From positions 124,001 to 188,000 of the forward strand of contig JAHJZX010000037.1 of the NCBI GenBank assembly GCA_018826295.1: a stretch of DNA of 64,000 nt. Reading direction: 5' to 3'. Positions 42,228 through 54,215 of this stretch are shown here, piece by piece (positions within the stretch are counted from its first letter, which is position 1; every line of letters begins with the position of its first letter). The stretch comes from Gammaproteobacteria bacterium (GTDB taxonomy: Bacteria; Pseudomonadota; Gammaproteobacteria; Enterobacterales; Alteromonadaceae). A program made the position numbers and the translations under genes. The notes under the pieces are model-generated. The model saw nothing but the letters and a program-made list of their open reading frames with translations. It did not search any database and had not been told where the DNA came from.

Positions 42228-43430
42228 ATGCAACCGCTATTTACCAGCCTGCCACTGGCACTGATTATGCTGCTGATGTGGCAATGGCCGGCGCAGGCTG
42301 CCAGTATTTCTGCTTTGTTTCCGGTGGCGGTTTATCTATTGCTGTTGTTTACCGCCGTGCTGGCCAGCCTGATGCGGCAATGGCACTGGTTATATTGTTT
42401 AACCTTACTGGGTAGCCATTATTTTGTGGTGCAGCAAAGCCTGCAGCACTCACTGAGCGACCCTGTGGTTGCCAGCCTCTATCTGGTGTTACCTGCGGCC
42501 TTTAGCCTGCTGTGGTTGTTGTTGCAATGGCAGAGTAAGCCGCAGCTGCTCACCGCACAGGGTATCAGTGGCCTGTTGCTGCTGGGCGGCGCTTTACCGC
42601 TTGTCTGGCAGCTAACGCCGCCGCTGATGGCGCTACAACAAACGGTATTACCACTGTGGCTGCAACCGGTAAGCAGCCAGTTGCATATAAATTGGGGCAC
42701 GCTATGGTGGATGGCATTGCTTGCCTGTGTCTGGGCCGGCGTGCTCAGTTTTAAGGCAGCGGCAATAACCCGCTGGGCGCAGTTTAGCGTCTGGCTGGCC
42801 ATCATGCTGTTTTATGCTTTTGTGCAACAGCCTTTTATATCCGGCTGGATGACCCTGGCGGCCTGCCTGACACTGCTGCTTAGCCTGAGTCACCAAATGC
42901 TGCAGCTGGCCTATATTGATGAACTGACCCAGCTGCCACAACGGCGCGCCTTGCTGGCTCACTTAAGCCGGCTGGGGCGGCGCAGTGCGGTGACCATGCT
43001 CGACGTTGACCACTTTAAAAAGTTTAATGATACCTACGGCCATGATGTTGGCGACCAGGTACTGAAACTACTCGGCGCCGTGCTCGGCAGCGAAAAAGGC
43101 CTAACCGCCTACCGCTACGGCGGTGAAGAATTTACCCTGGTGTTCAGCCATAACAACCAGGAAAAATTGGCGGAAAAGCTCGAGCAGGTGCGAGAACGAG
43201 TGGCCAGTTATCCGCTGGTGATCCGCCAGCAGGACAGACCCAAAGACAGCAAGAGTGGCAAACAGCAACGCGGCAACAGCAGTGGCAGCAAAACCGTGCA
43301 TGTCACCATCAGCCTTGGTTGCGCCATCCGCCACAGCGGCGAAAACACCACAGCACTACTCAAGCGTGCCGACGAAGCGCTGTACCAGGCCAAGCGCGCC
43401 GGCCGTAATCAGGTGGCCATTGCCAGCTGA
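42228..43430 (+). CDS. Membrane-bound diguanylate cyclase (GGDEF)
   Basis: 400 residues. The N-terminal 220 residues form about six to seven membrane helices (an uncharacterised MASE-like sensor); the GGDEF domain fills 225-400. The active-site motif is GGEEF at 298-302, with LDVDHFKKFNDTYGHDVGDQVLKLLG before it, so it should make c-di-GMP. No RxxD inhibitory site precedes the motif (SEKGLTAYRYGGEEF). A basic/Ser-rich insert (about 330-355, KDSKSGKQQRGNSSGSK) interrupts the domain. It is the last gene of the flgA-M-N-bactofilin group. Confidence 0.93.
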   Translation: MQPLFTSLPLALIMLLMWQWPAQAASISALFPVAVYLLLLFTAVLASLMRQWHWLYCLTLLGSHYFVVQQSLQHSLSDPVVASLYLVLPAAFSLLWLLLQWQSKPQLLTAQGISGLLLLGGALPLVWQLTPPLMALQQTVLPLWLQPVSSQLHINWGTLWWMALLACVWAGVLSFKAAAITRWAQFSVWLAIMLFYAFVQQPFISGWMTLAACLTLLLSLSHQMLQLAYIDELTQLPQRRALLAHLSRLGRRSAVTMLDVDHFKKFNDTYGHDVGDQVLKLLGAVLGSEKGLTAYRYGGEEFTLVFSHNNQEKLAEKLEQVRERVASYPLVIRQQDRPKDSKSGKQQRGNSSGSKTVHVTISLGCAIRHSGENTTALLKRADEALYQAKRAGRNQVAIAS

Positions 43431-43519
43431 TTGCCAGCATCGGTTTTGTTAACGACTGGCCGCGTTTACTGTGCTAAAATTGCTGCCAGATTAATCAGAT
43501 ACAAATGTTGAGACCCTGC

Positions 43520-44137
43520 ATGGCCAGACGGACCAAAGCCGAAGCGGAAAGTACCCGCGCAGCAATATTAGACGCTGCTGAAGTGTTGTTTTACCAGCAT
43601 GGTGTATCCCGCACTACACTGGAAAAAATCGCTGTAGCGGCTAACGTTACCCGAGGTGCCATATACTGGCACTTTCAGAACAAGGCCGATTTGTTTAACG
43701 CTATGCTGGAGCGGGTGCGGCTGCCGTTTCAACACTTACTGGATGCGGTAGACAATAACCCTGATGCCGATCCTTTTACTCAGGTGCGCCAGCTTTATAT
43801 CAGCGGTTTGCAACTGATTGCCGGCAGCGAGCAGCACCACCGGGTACTGACCATAGTGTTTCATCGCTGTGAATATATTGACGAACTGAACCCGGCGGTA
43901 AATAAACAAGACGAACTGGACGAACAAGCGGTTGCGGTAATGCAACGTGCCTTTGAGCGGGCCGAACAGGCCGGTATGCTGCGTGATGGCGTAACGCCGC
44001 GTCTGGCGGCGATGTCGCTGCATATGTACGTCGGCGGCATTATCAGCCATTTTTTACTTAAACCGCAGCAATGTGATTTAAACCAGCATGCACCGGCGCT
44101 GATTGATACCATGCTGCAGGGTTTGAAACGGCCATAA
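43520..44137 (+). CDS. acrR: TetR-family efflux repressor (AcrR/TtgR-like)
   Basis: 205 residues from ATG 43520; an ATG five codons upstream is possible. N-terminal HTH (ARRTKAEAESTRAAILDAAEVLFYQHGVSRTTLEKIAVAANVTRGAIYWHFQNKADLFNAML) is the AcrR/TtgR type. The C-terminal ligand domain matches TetR_C_2 (RVLTIVFHRCEYIDELNPAVNK). It is convergent with the RND pump genes and likely represses them at the operator near 48.58 kb, although it is not adjacent to their promoter. Confidence 0.88.
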   Translation: MARRTKAEAESTRAAILDAAEVLFYQHGVSRTTLEKIAVAANVTRGAIYWHFQNKADLFNAMLERVRLPFQHLLDAVDNNPDADPFTQVRQLYISGLQLIAGSEQHHRVLTIVFHRCEYIDELNPAVNKQDELDEQAVAVMQRAFERAEQAGMLRDGVTPRLAAMSLHMYVGGIISHFLLKPQQCDLNQHAPALIDTMLQGLKRP

Positions 44138-44174
44138 AAAAACCGGCAAGTTAGCGTGGGACTGCATTGCCGGT
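44136..44174 (-). terminator. Terminator in the TetR/RND convergent gap (minus strand)
   Basis: Stem ACCGGCAA/TTGCCGGT with a 17-base loop, followed on the minus strand by a T-run that overlaps the TetR stop region. It would end acrAB transcription. Confidence 0.6.
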
Positions 44175-44196
44175 AAAGGTACAAAGCGTAATATAG

Positions 44197-44216
44197 CGGG
44201 CAGCATGAGCTGCCCG
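44197..44216. terminator. Second hairpin in the TetR/RND convergent gap
   Basis: Perfect stem CGGGCAG-CATGAG-CTGCCCG followed on the plus strand by TTGTTATTT; likely ends the TetR transcript. Confidence 0.55.
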
Positions 44217-44219
44217 TTG

Positions 44220-47200
44220 TTATTTGACCGCTGCGGTATTGCTGAGCGGCGCTGATTCTGCCGCAGGCTTTACAGCAAAAAAGCGCATGATCACCAGATA
44301 AAACACCGGCACTAAAAACACCGCTAATATCGTGGCCGAAATCATGCCGCCCAGTACACCGGTGCCTATAGCATTGCGACTGGCCGAACCGGCACCACTG
44401 CTGATAACCAAAGGCAGTACGCCTAAAGAAAACGCCATCGAGGTCATAATAATCGGCCGCAGACGCAACCTTACCGCTTCCAGTATCGCCGCCGTCAGCT
44501 CTTTACCTTGCTGCTGCAACTCACGGGCAAATTCGACAATTAAGATGGCGTTTTTCGACGCTAAACCCATGGTGGTTAACAAACCCACCTGGAAGTACAC
44601 ATCGTTGCCCAGGCCGCGCATATAGGCGGCTATCAGCGCACCGATAATGCCCAGCGGCACCACTAAAATTACCGCAAAGGGTACGCTCCAGCTTTCATAC
44701 AGCGCCGCCAGACATAAAAACACCACTAAAATGGACAAAGCATACAGCGCCGGCGCTTGCGAGCCGGACAGTTTTTCCTGATACGAAGTTGCCGTCCACT
44801 CAAAACCTATACCGGCCGGCAACTGGCTAATCAGCTGCTCCATAGTTGCCATGGCATCACCCGAGCTGGTGCCCGGCGCAGGCTCGCCCTGAATTTCCAT
44901 CGCCGATACACCGTTGTAGCGCTCCAGCCGCTGCGGCCCATACACCCAATCGCTGCTGGCAAACGACGCAAAACTTACCATCTCGCCACTGCTGTTACGC
45001 ACATACCAGCGGTTGATGTCTTCCGGCGTCATACGAAACTCGGGTTCAGCCTGCACATAAACTTTTTTCACCCGGCCACGGTCAACAAAATCATTAACAT
45101 AGGTAGAGCCCCAGCCAATCGACAAGGTTTGGTTAATGTTGCTAAGCGACACCCCCAGCGCCTGTGCTTTGAGCTGATCGACGGAAATTTTCAATTGCGG
45201 CGCATCTTCCATGCCGTTTGGACGCACGCCAACCAGATTACCCTGCTGTGCTGCCATACCCAATAACTGGTTGCGCGCATTTAGCAGGGCTTCATGACCA
45301 AGGCCTGCCCGGTCTTGCAGAAACAGCGAGAAGCCGGTGGCGCGGCCAAGCTCAGCAATGGGCGGCAGGTTAAAGGCAAAGATCTGTGCTTCTTTAACCG
45401 TGCCAAAAAAGCCCCAGGCACGGCCAATAACTGCTTGTACGCTGTCAGCCGGGCCACGCTCGCTCCAGTCTTTTAACCGTACAAAAGCCAGGCCCATATT
45501 CTGGCCGCGGCCGGCAAAGCTAAAGCCCGACACAGTAAACACCGATTGTACCGCCGGCTCGGCCACATAATGAGCAGCGACTTTGTCCAGCACCGCTTCA
45601 GTACGTTGCTGGCTGGCACCGGTAGGCAGCTGCACCATAGATAAAAATACGCCCTGATCTTCTTCCGGTAAGAATGACGTTGGCAAACGCATAAACATCA
45701 CAGCCATCACCAGCACTATAGCGCCATACACCAGCATCGAGCGCTTAGGCCGCGCCAGCATGCCGGCCACTCCGCGCTGGTAATTGCGGTTGGTGCTGTC
45801 AAAGCCGCGGTTAAACCAGCCAAAAAAGCCGCCTTTCGCATGGTGGTCACCGTTAATGGGTTTAAGCATAGTGGCGCACAGTGCCGGGGTAAAAATAAGC
45901 GCTACCAGTACCGACAACGCCATGGCGGTAACAATAGTGATGGAAAACTGCTGGTAAATAGCGCCGGTAGCCCCGCCAAAAAATGCCATCGGTACAAAGA
46001 CGGCAGATAACACTAAACCTATACCAACCAAAGCGCCGGTGATCTGGCCCATAGATTTACGGGTCGCCTCTACCGGGCTTAAGCCTTCTTCGCTCATCAC
46101 CCGTTCCACGTTTTCTACCACGACGATGGCGTCATCTACCAGCAGGCCGATGGCCAGCACCATACCAAACATGGTGAGAGTATTAATGGTAAAACCAAAG
46201 GCCGACATAATGCCAAAGGTTCCCAGCAGCACCACCGGCACCGCCAGCGTAGGAATAAGCGTAGCGCGGAAGTTCTGTAAAAACAGATACATCACCAGAA
46301 ACACCAGAATAATGGCTTCGATCAGGGTCTGAACTACCGAGCTTATCGACACTTCAACAAAAGGTGTGGTGTCGTAGGGAATAACGGCGGTTAAGCCAGC
46401 CGGAAAATACGGCTCCAGCTCGGCCAGCTTGGCGCGCACTGCAGCAGCGGTATCCAGCGCATTGGCGCCGGTGGCCAGCTCGATGGCCAAACCGGTGGCG
46501 TTCATGCCGTTGTAACGGGCAATTACCGAGTAGTCTTCGCCGCCCAGTTCAATACGCGCCACATCGCGCAATTTTACCATAGCGCCGTCGGCATTTACTT
46601 TTAGCAGGATCTGGCCAAACTCTTCGGCCGACGTCAGCCGGGTTTGCGCCAGTATCGCCGCATTAAATTGTTGACCGGGTAGCGCCGGTGCACCGCCCAG
46701 TTGCCCGGCCGTAACCTGATTATTTTGCACCTGAATGGCTGAGGTAACATCGGCCGGGGTTAATTGATACTGGTTCAGTTTATCGGCATCCAGCCATACC
46801 CGCATCGCATACTGGCTGCCAAATACCTGCACATTACCGACACCGGTAGTGCGGCTGAGCGGATCTTTAACATTGGCGACGACAAAGTCGGCAATGTCAT
46901 CACGTGCCAGGCTACCGTCTTCAGAAATAAAGCCGACCACCATCAAAAAGCCGCCGCTGGATTTCGCCACCCGCACCCCGTTTTGCTGCACTTCCTGCGG
47001 CAATAAAGGTAGCGCCTGTTGCAGTTTATTTTGCACCTGCACCTGAGCAATATCAGCATCGGTGCCGGTTTCAAAGGTCAGCGTTAAACTGACATTACCA
47101 GACGAGTCAGAATTAGCCGACATGTACATCAGGTTGTCCAGGCCGTTCATCGCCTGCTCTATCACCTGGGTTACTGCGTCTTCCGCCGTTTGTGCCGACG

Positions 47201-47354
47201 CACCACGGTAGCTGGCACTGATACTGATAGCCGGTGGCGCAATACGCGGGTATTGCTCTATCGGCAGCTGTTTGATCGACAATAAGCCGGCCAGCATAAT
47301 CACTATGGCGATTACCCAGGCAAATATCGGCCGGTTAATAAAGAAATTAGCCAT
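44220..47354 (-). CDS. acrB: RND multidrug efflux inner-membrane transporter (AcrB/MexB type)
   Basis: 1044 residues, full HAE1-family length. N-terminus [36 protein letters not shown] is typical. The proton-relay aspartates are Asp407 and Asp408 ([18 protein letters not shown]). Two six-helix halves each carry a large periplasmic loop. It exports hydrophobic drugs, bile-like compounds or dyes with the adaptor just upstream (10-base gap). No outer-membrane TolC gene is adjacent, so a TolC encoded elsewhere is needed. Confidence 0.96.
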   Translation of the reverse strand: MANFFINRPIFAWVIAIVIMLAGLLSIKQLPIEQYPRIAPPAISISASYRGASAQTAEDAVTQVIEQAMNGLDNLMYMSANSDSSGNVSLTLTFETGTDADIAQVQVQNKLQQALPLLPQEVQQNGVRVAKSSGGFLMVVGFISEDGSLARDDIADFVVANVKDPLSRTTGVGNVQVFGSQYAMRVWLDADKLNQYQLTPADVTSAIQVQNNQVTAGQLGGAPALPGQQFNAAILAQTRLTSAEEFGQILLKVNADGAMVKLRDVARIELGGEDYSVIARYNGMNATGLAIELATGANALDTAAAVRAKLAELEPYFPAGLTAVIPYDTTPFVEVSISSVVQTLIEAIILVFLVMYLFLQNFRATLIPTLAVPVVLLGTFGIMSAFGFTINTLTMFGMVLAIGLLVDDAIVVVENVERVMSEEGLSPVEATRKSMGQITGALVGIGLVLSAVFVPMAFFGGATGAIYQQFSITIVTAMALSVLVALIFTPALCATMLKPINGDHHAKGGFFGWFNRGFDSTNRNYQRGVAGMLARPKRSMLVYGAIVLVMAVMFMRLPTSFLPEEDQGVFLSMVQLPTGASQQRTEAVLDKVAAHYVAEPAVQSVFTVSGFSFAGRGQNMGLAFVRLKDWSERGPADSVQAVIGRAWGFFGTVKEAQIFAFNLPPIAELGRATGFSLFLQDRAGLGHEALLNARNQLLGMAAQQGNLVGVRPNGMEDAPQLKISVDQLKAQALGVSLSNINQTLSIGWGSTYVNDFVDRGRVKKVYVQAEPEFRMTPEDINRWYVRNSSGEMVSFASFASSDWVYGPQRLERYNGVSAMEIQGEPAPGTSSGDAMATMEQLISQLPAGIGFEWTATSYQEKLSGSQAPALYALSILVVFLCLAALYESWSVPFAVILVVPLGIIGALIAAYMRGLGNDVYFQVGLLTTMGLASKNAILIVEFARELQQQGKELTAAILEAVRLRLRPIIMTSMAFSLGVLPLVISSGAGSASRNAIGTGVLGGMISATILAVFLVPVFYLVIMRFFAVKPAAESAPLSNTAAVK

Positions 47355-47364
47355 CTGCGACTCC

Positions 47365-48510
47365 TTATTGTGCCGCAGTCTGGCCGTCGGCCACGGCCTG
47401 CGCCTTAACTACGCGCACCGCAGCGCCGGGGCGCACTTTTTGCAATCCCGCTACTATGACCTGCTCACCGGCTTGCAACCCAGACAACACCTGCCAGCTT
47501 TGCGCTACGGTGCGGCCGATCTGAATAACTCTGGCCTCTACCTTGTTATCGGCGTTAACTACCAGCACCGACGCCTGGCCTTTAGGTGTGCGGCTTACTG
47601 CCGCTTGCGGTACTAATAAGGCGTTATCATCGCTGCCATGGTGCAAGCGTGCCCGCACAAACATACCGGGTAATAAATCGCCCTGCTTATTTGGAAACAC
47701 CGCCCTCAGCGTTACCATGCCAGTGCCGGGGTCAACATGAGCTTCAGAAAATTGCAGGCTGCCTTGCTGTGCATACTCAGTGCCATCGTCCAGCAGTAAA
47801 TCGACACTGATCTGGCCGCTGCTATCGCCACGCATTTGCTTTTTTAACTTTAACAGCTCAGCACTGGACTGGGTTAGATCCAGATAAATCGGGTCCAGTT
47901 GACGCACCGTCGCCATGATCTGGCTTTGGTTAGCCGTTAATAGCGCGCCTTCTGTCACCAACGAGCGGCCAATCTGGCCACTGATTGGCGCGTTAATCTC
48001 AGTGTAATCCAGGTTGATTTGGGCACTTTGCACTGCGGCAGCACTACTGGCCACCGCGGCTTCGGCCTGCATCAGGTTGGCCTGGGCATCGTCATAATCC
48101 TGCTGGCTTACCGCCTTACTGCCTAACAAACCTTTAAAGCGGTCTGCTTTAAGCCTGGCGTTATGCGCCACGGCTTTGCTGCTGGCCAGGTTGGCTTTGG
48201 CATTGGCCAGCGCCGCCTGGTACGGCGCCGCATCTATTTTGTATAACACCTGGCCGGCTGTGACTAACTGGCCTTCGGTAAACAAACGCTGCTGTAAAAT
48301 ACCGTTAACCTGTGGCCGGATCTCCGCCTGGCGATAATCGGTGGTGCGGCCGGGCAATTCGGTGGTTAGCGCCAGCGAGGTGCTGCTAAGTGTTACCACT
48401 GCCACTTCAGGCGCTGGCATGCTTTGCTGGGCTGCCGGCTCTGGCCCGGAACAACCGGCCAGCAGCAGGGCCACTGTCGTGGTTAATAGCCACTTTACTT
48501 CTGAACGCAT
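47365..48510 (-). CDS. acrA: RND efflux periplasmic adaptor lipoprotein (AcrA/MexA type)
   Basis: 381 residues with lipoprotein signal [12 protein letters not shown]. Domain order lipoyl, alpha-hairpin (about 95-165), barrel, membrane-proximal is evident ([77 protein letters not shown]). It bridges the RND pump and TolC. AAGGAG precedes the ATG. First gene of the pump operon. Confidence 0.95.
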   Translation of the reverse strand: MRSEVKWLLTTTVALLLAGCSGPEPAAQQSMPAPEVAVVTLSSTSLALTTELPGRTTDYRQAEIRPQVNGILQQRLFTEGQLVTAGQVLYKIDAAPYQAALANAKANLASSKAVAHNARLKADRFKGLLGSKAVSQQDYDDAQANLMQAEAAVASSAAAVQSAQINLDYTEINAPISGQIGRSLVTEGALLTANQSQIMATVRQLDPIYLDLTQSSAELLKLKKQMRGDSSGQISVDLLLDDGTEYAQQGSLQFSEAHVDPGTGMVTLRAVFPNKQGDLLPGMFVRARLHHGSDDNALLVPQAAVSRTPKGQASVLVVNADNKVEARVIQIGRTVAQSWQVLSGLQAGEQVIVAGLQKVRPGAAVRVVKAQAVADGQTAAQ

Positions 48511-51038
<2,528 letters not shown>

Positions 51039-51057
51039 CGCCCGGTGTTAAAACCTA

Positions 51058-51086
51058 AAAAAAAGCCCCGTTTTACGGGGCTTTAT
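51058..51086. terminator. Bidirectional terminator between katG and the DUF4124 gene
   Basis: Hairpin AAAGCCCCG-TTTTA-CGGGGCTTT with A/T runs on both sides. Serves katG (plus) and the convergent DUF4124 gene (minus). Confidence 0.88.
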
Positions 51087-51104
51087 ATTATGCGCAGTAC
51101 CGCA

Positions 51105-51662
51105 TTAGCCGGAACAGGCTTCAAAGTCAGCAAAGTTTTTTGCCCGCTGAATACACACCGCCTCTGCCCGGCCAGCTTCAGTCGTGCTGTTTTGCCGGCA
51201 GCTCTGCACAAAACCGGCTTTAAAATTGGCGCTGGCCGCCAGCTGACGAAACTCCGGTTTGCTGTTTTGGCTTAGCAGAATACGGCGGGCATTTTCAGCG
51301 GCCGCGCTGCAGTTTGCCATTGGCGCCGGTACGCTAATGGGTTCAAAGACTGGCTCGGCAGGCTCAGTCGTGTCGGCAACAGCGTCGGCCTGGGCATTAG
51401 CGTTGGCATTAGCGTTGGCATCAACAGCCACCTGCCCGTTAGTTGCTGTGCTATCGGCGGTGTCCGCTGTTGTGGTCCCGGCGGCCTCTACCGGTTGTCC
51501 GGTGTCGATATTTACTGGCTCAGAATCCAGCGTTTGCGGCCGGTCGGAATAATGCACATTGCCTTTTTCATCCACCCATTTATATACCTGGGCCATGGCA
51601 GGCAGGTGCCACATCAGGCTACATAAGATGCTGGCTAACACTAAAGTTTTCATCGGTTTCAT
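51105..51662 (-). CDS. DUF4124 domain exported protein
   Basis: 185 residues. Signal peptide (MKTLVLASILCSLMWHLPAMA) then the DUF4124 motif QVYKWVDEKGNVHYSDRPQ. An Ala/Asn/Thr-rich low-complexity linker (about 60-105) follows, and a Cys-containing C-terminal domain (MANCSAAAENARRILLSQNS ... FVQSCRQ ... AVCIQRAKNFADFEACSG). A 12-base unit is repeated at 51394-51417 in the linker. Function unknown. M1 or M4 may be the start. Confidence 0.8.
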   Translation of the reverse strand: MKPMKTLVLASILCSLMWHLPAMAQVYKWVDEKGNVHYSDRPQTLDSEPVNIDTGQPVEAAGTTTADTADSTATNGQVAVDANANANANAQADAVADTTEPAEPVFEPISVPAPMANCSAAAENARRILLSQNSKPEFRQLAASANFKAGFVQSCRQNSTTEAGRAEAVCIQRAKNFADFEACSG

Positions 51663-51782
51663 CTCAAGCTAAGGTACTTCACCCGCATTGCAGTATAGCA
51701 AGCTGTTTAGTTTTATCTGCAAACAGTCGTTTAGTAAAGCCTAGTTTTAACCTTTGCGACCAACGGCTTACTGAGTAAAAAC

Positions 51783-51806
51783 AAAAAACCGCCGTAACAG
51801 GCGGTT
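51783..51806 (-). terminator. Terminator after the PEP-CTERM gene
   Basis: Hairpin AACCGCC-TGTTAC-GGCGGTT followed by a six-T run on the minus strand, 28 bases past the stop. Confidence 0.85.
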
Positions 51807-51834
51807 TAGTTGCACAACGTAGCTGACAAGATGC

Positions 51835-52458
51835 TTATTTGGGCTGGCGTAAACGGCGGCCCGCTAACAAACCAATCAGGCCAAGGCCAAACGCCGCCAG
51901 CGTAGCCGGCTCGGGTACCTGGCTGATTACCGGTACTGCCGACACCTGCACTGCATCAATAAAATTACCGTAGGTACCCGGGTTTTTCGACGTAAAACGT
52001 AAAGTGGTGCTGTTGCCGGTAGCAATAAAGCTATTGCTGAACTGTGTCCAGCCTGCGCTGCTATGGTCGTTAAGTAGCCAATCTATGTCGGCCACCGACA
52101 CCTGAAATTGCTCGTTATTGCCAGTGCGGGCACGGTAATAAAAATCCAGCTGATAGTGCTGGCCAATTTCGGTAGCAAAGCTTTGAAAAATAGACCAGTC
52201 ACCGCTATTGCCACCATCGGCATTCAGCTCAATAAAATGGTTGCCGCTTACAGCTTCAACGCCTTGTAAAGCATGCCATATTTCAATATTGCTGCCTTGC
52301 CAACCGTCAAACTGGCTGCTGCTTAACCAGGTCCAGCTGTTTTTATTTAGTGTGTGTGATTCAAAGTCACCGTTGACAATCAGCCCGGCGTGGCTGGCAA
52401 AACTGGCAACTAACAAAGTGCAAGCGCAAACGGCGCTACGAAGAGACATTACCGACAT
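51835..52458 (-). CDS. PEP-CTERM sorting-domain exported protein
   Basis: 207 residues. Signal peptide (SLRSAVCACTLLVASFASHA), then a beta-sandwich module like DUF642/CBM domains (GLIVNGDFESHTLNKNSWTWLSSSQFDGWQGSNIEIW...LNADGGNSGDWSIFQSF...LDFYYRAR). It ends with a canonical PEP-CTERM signal VPEPATLAAFGLGLIGLLAGRRLRQ. Such proteins are processed by exosortase EpsH/XrtA and are linked to exopolysaccharide. No exosortase gene is in the window. Confidence 0.88.
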   Translation of the reverse strand: MSVMSLRSAVCACTLLVASFASHAGLIVNGDFESHTLNKNSWTWLSSSQFDGWQGSNIEIWHALQGVEAVSGNHFIELNADGGNSGDWSIFQSFATEIGQHYQLDFYYRARTGNNEQFQVSVADIDWLLNDHSSAGWTQFSNSFIATGNSTTLRFTSKNPGTYGNFIDAVQVSAVPVISQVPEPATLAAFGLGLIGLLAGRRLRQPK

Positions 52459-52697
52459 CTTGATCCCTCAAACAGTAAGTTGGTATAACCGGCACATCAT
52501 ACCAGTGCGATGGTTAAAACGGAACAAAAATTAAGCAGCGCGCTTAACTAGATTGCCGCTGCCCGGACACCAAACGCAGGGTCTTGTTTTACCGTAACTT
52601 TATTAAAGCGGCTATATTCTATACTCTGGCGTTAACAACAGTGCGTAATAACACTATTACGCAAACAACACTGTATCAGCAGCACAGAGGCCACAGT

Positions 52698-53609
52698 ATG
52701 AGCACTGACACCCCCGGCACAGCCGCAGATTGCGATATGCAACCAGGTTGCGACGCCATAGACATAATTATTCAGCCACGCGATAAAGACTTAGGCGGCT
52801 TTTCGGTGCGCCGCACTCTGCCGACTAAAACACGTAAAATGGTTGGCCCCTGGATCTTCTTTGATCATATGGGCCCGGCAGAATTTCCACCCGGCAAGGG
52901 TATTAACGTGCGGCCGCATCCGCATATTAACCTGGCGACAGTAACGTATTTGTTTGCCGGGGAAATACTGCACCGCGATTCGTTAGGCAGCTATCAAACC
53001 ATAGTGCCGGGCGATATTAACCTGATGGTGGCCGGTAACGGCATAGTGCATTCCGAGCGCGAACGGCCTGAAGTTACGGCTGTTCCACACCAGCTACACG
53101 GTTTGCAACTGTGGCTGGCGCTGCCAGAGCAGGATGAAGAAATTGCGCCGGCGTTTTACCATTATCCCGGCGCCAGCATACCGACGGCAGATGTTAACGG
53201 CGTCGCCGTGCGGGTTTTAATGGGCAGCGCCTATGGCCTGACCTCACCGGTTAAAACCTATGCCCAAACCCTGTATGTCGAAGCCGAACTTAAAGCCGGC
53301 CAACGGCTCAGCCTGCCCAACTGCGCCGAGCGCGCCATTTACGTTGCCAAAGGTGAATTGCAGTTAAAAGATACCACCGTGCCCGAACACGCCATGGTTA
53401 TATTGCACGCTCGTGATGGCGTGGTTATAACAGCCAACGCCGACAGCCGTATCGCTTTAATTGGCGGCGAAACGATGAGTAAACGCTATATCGAATGGAA
53501 TTTTATTTCCAGCCGTAAAGAGCGCATCGAACAAGCCAAACAAGACTGGCAAGCCGGCCGTTTTGCCAAAGTGGTTGGCGATGAAGACGAGTTTATTCCG
53601 TACCCTTAA
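52698..53609 (+). CDS. Pirin family protein
   Basis: 303 residues from ATG 52698, behind AGAGG; the upstream in-frame ATG gives an unlikely extension. Pirin motifs: VGPWIFFDHMGPAEF, VRPHPHINLATVTYLFAGEILHRDSLG, GNGIVHSERE, which supply the His/Glu metal ligands; the second cupin follows. It resembles the longer pirin subgroup rather than the YhhW-like one at 2.5 kb. Enzymatic role unknown. Followed after 43 bases by the OsmC gene, probably as an operon. Confidence 0.9.
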   Translation: MSTDTPGTAADCDMQPGCDAIDIIIQPRDKDLGGFSVRRTLPTKTRKMVGPWIFFDHMGPAEFPPGKGINVRPHPHINLATVTYLFAGEILHRDSLGSYQTIVPGDINLMVAGNGIVHSERERPEVTAVPHQLHGLQLWLALPEQDEEIAPAFYHYPGASIPTADVNGVAVRVLMGSAYGLTSPVKTYAQTLYVEAELKAGQRLSLPNCAERAIYVAKGELQLKDTTVPEHAMVILHARDGVVITANADSRIALIGGETMSKRYIEWNFISSRKERIEQAKQDWQAGRFAKVVGDEDEFIPYP

Positions 53610-53652
53610 CTGACAACTTTAACCCCGGCAACCCAACCCAGACAGGTGCAAC

Positions 53653-54051
53653 ATGAGTATAGAACTACGCAAAAGTGACAGCGGGCTTTATCGTCAAACC
53701 ATCCGCATTCACCAACACACGGTATTTGCCGACGTAAGCAAAGACTTGGGTGGTGACGACAGCGCACCTGATCCACACGACTACTACGACGCGGCCCTGG
53801 CGGCCTGCAAAGCCATCACGGTAATGATGTACGCCAAACGCAAGCAACTGCCGCTGGACTACATAGATATTGTACTAACGCGCGACAACAGCCGCGAAGC
53901 CCAGGGCGTATATGTATTAAACGTACAGTTAAGGCTGCTCGGCAAGCTGAGCGACGAGCAAAAAGCCCAATTAGCCGCCATCGCAGACAAATGCCCCATC
54001 CATAAACTGATGACAGCCGTACAAACAGAGGTTAATACCCACTATAGCTAG
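53653..54051 (+). CDS. OsmC family peroxiredoxin-like protein
   Basis: 132 residues. Conserved cysteines Cys52 (YDAALAACKAITVMMYAKRK) and Cys114 (ADKCPIHKLM) match the OsmC/Ohr active-site pair, so it probably reduces organic hydroperoxides. Shorter N-terminus than Ohr; nearest to the YhfA-like OsmC branch. Follows the pirin gene. Confidence 0.88.
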   Translation: MSIELRKSDSGLYRQTIRIHQHTVFADVSKDLGGDDSAPDPHDYYDAALAACKAITVMMYAKRKQLPLDYIDIVLTRDNSREAQGVYVLNVQLRLLGKLSDEQKAQLAAIADKCPIHKLMTAVQTEVNTHYS

Positions 54052-54181
54052 CGGGCTTGTACAGAGGCACGGCGCAGTAACGCATGCCTTATACAGTTAG
54101 CAATAAAGCTAAAGGTGCTTTTACGGCTATTGTTATTGCCGGAGCAGAGCTAATTGGCCTGCTGCTGGCGCAGCCTGAGGT

Positions 54182-54207
54182 AAAACGGCGCCCGCAGGCG
54201 CCGTTTT
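54182..54207. terminator. Bidirectional terminator between osmC-like and S9 peptidase genes
   Basis: Perfect hairpin AAAACGGCGCC-CGCA-GGCGCCGTTTT. It serves the plus-strand OsmC transcript and the minus-strand S9 peptidase gene, whose stop is nine bases away. Confidence 0.88.
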
Positions 54208-54215
54208 ATAGTGCC

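Noticed and set aside
51394..51417. 12-base tandem repeat in the DUF4124 gene
   Set aside because: Only two units, encoding an Ala/Asn linker; ordinary low-complexity coding sequence.
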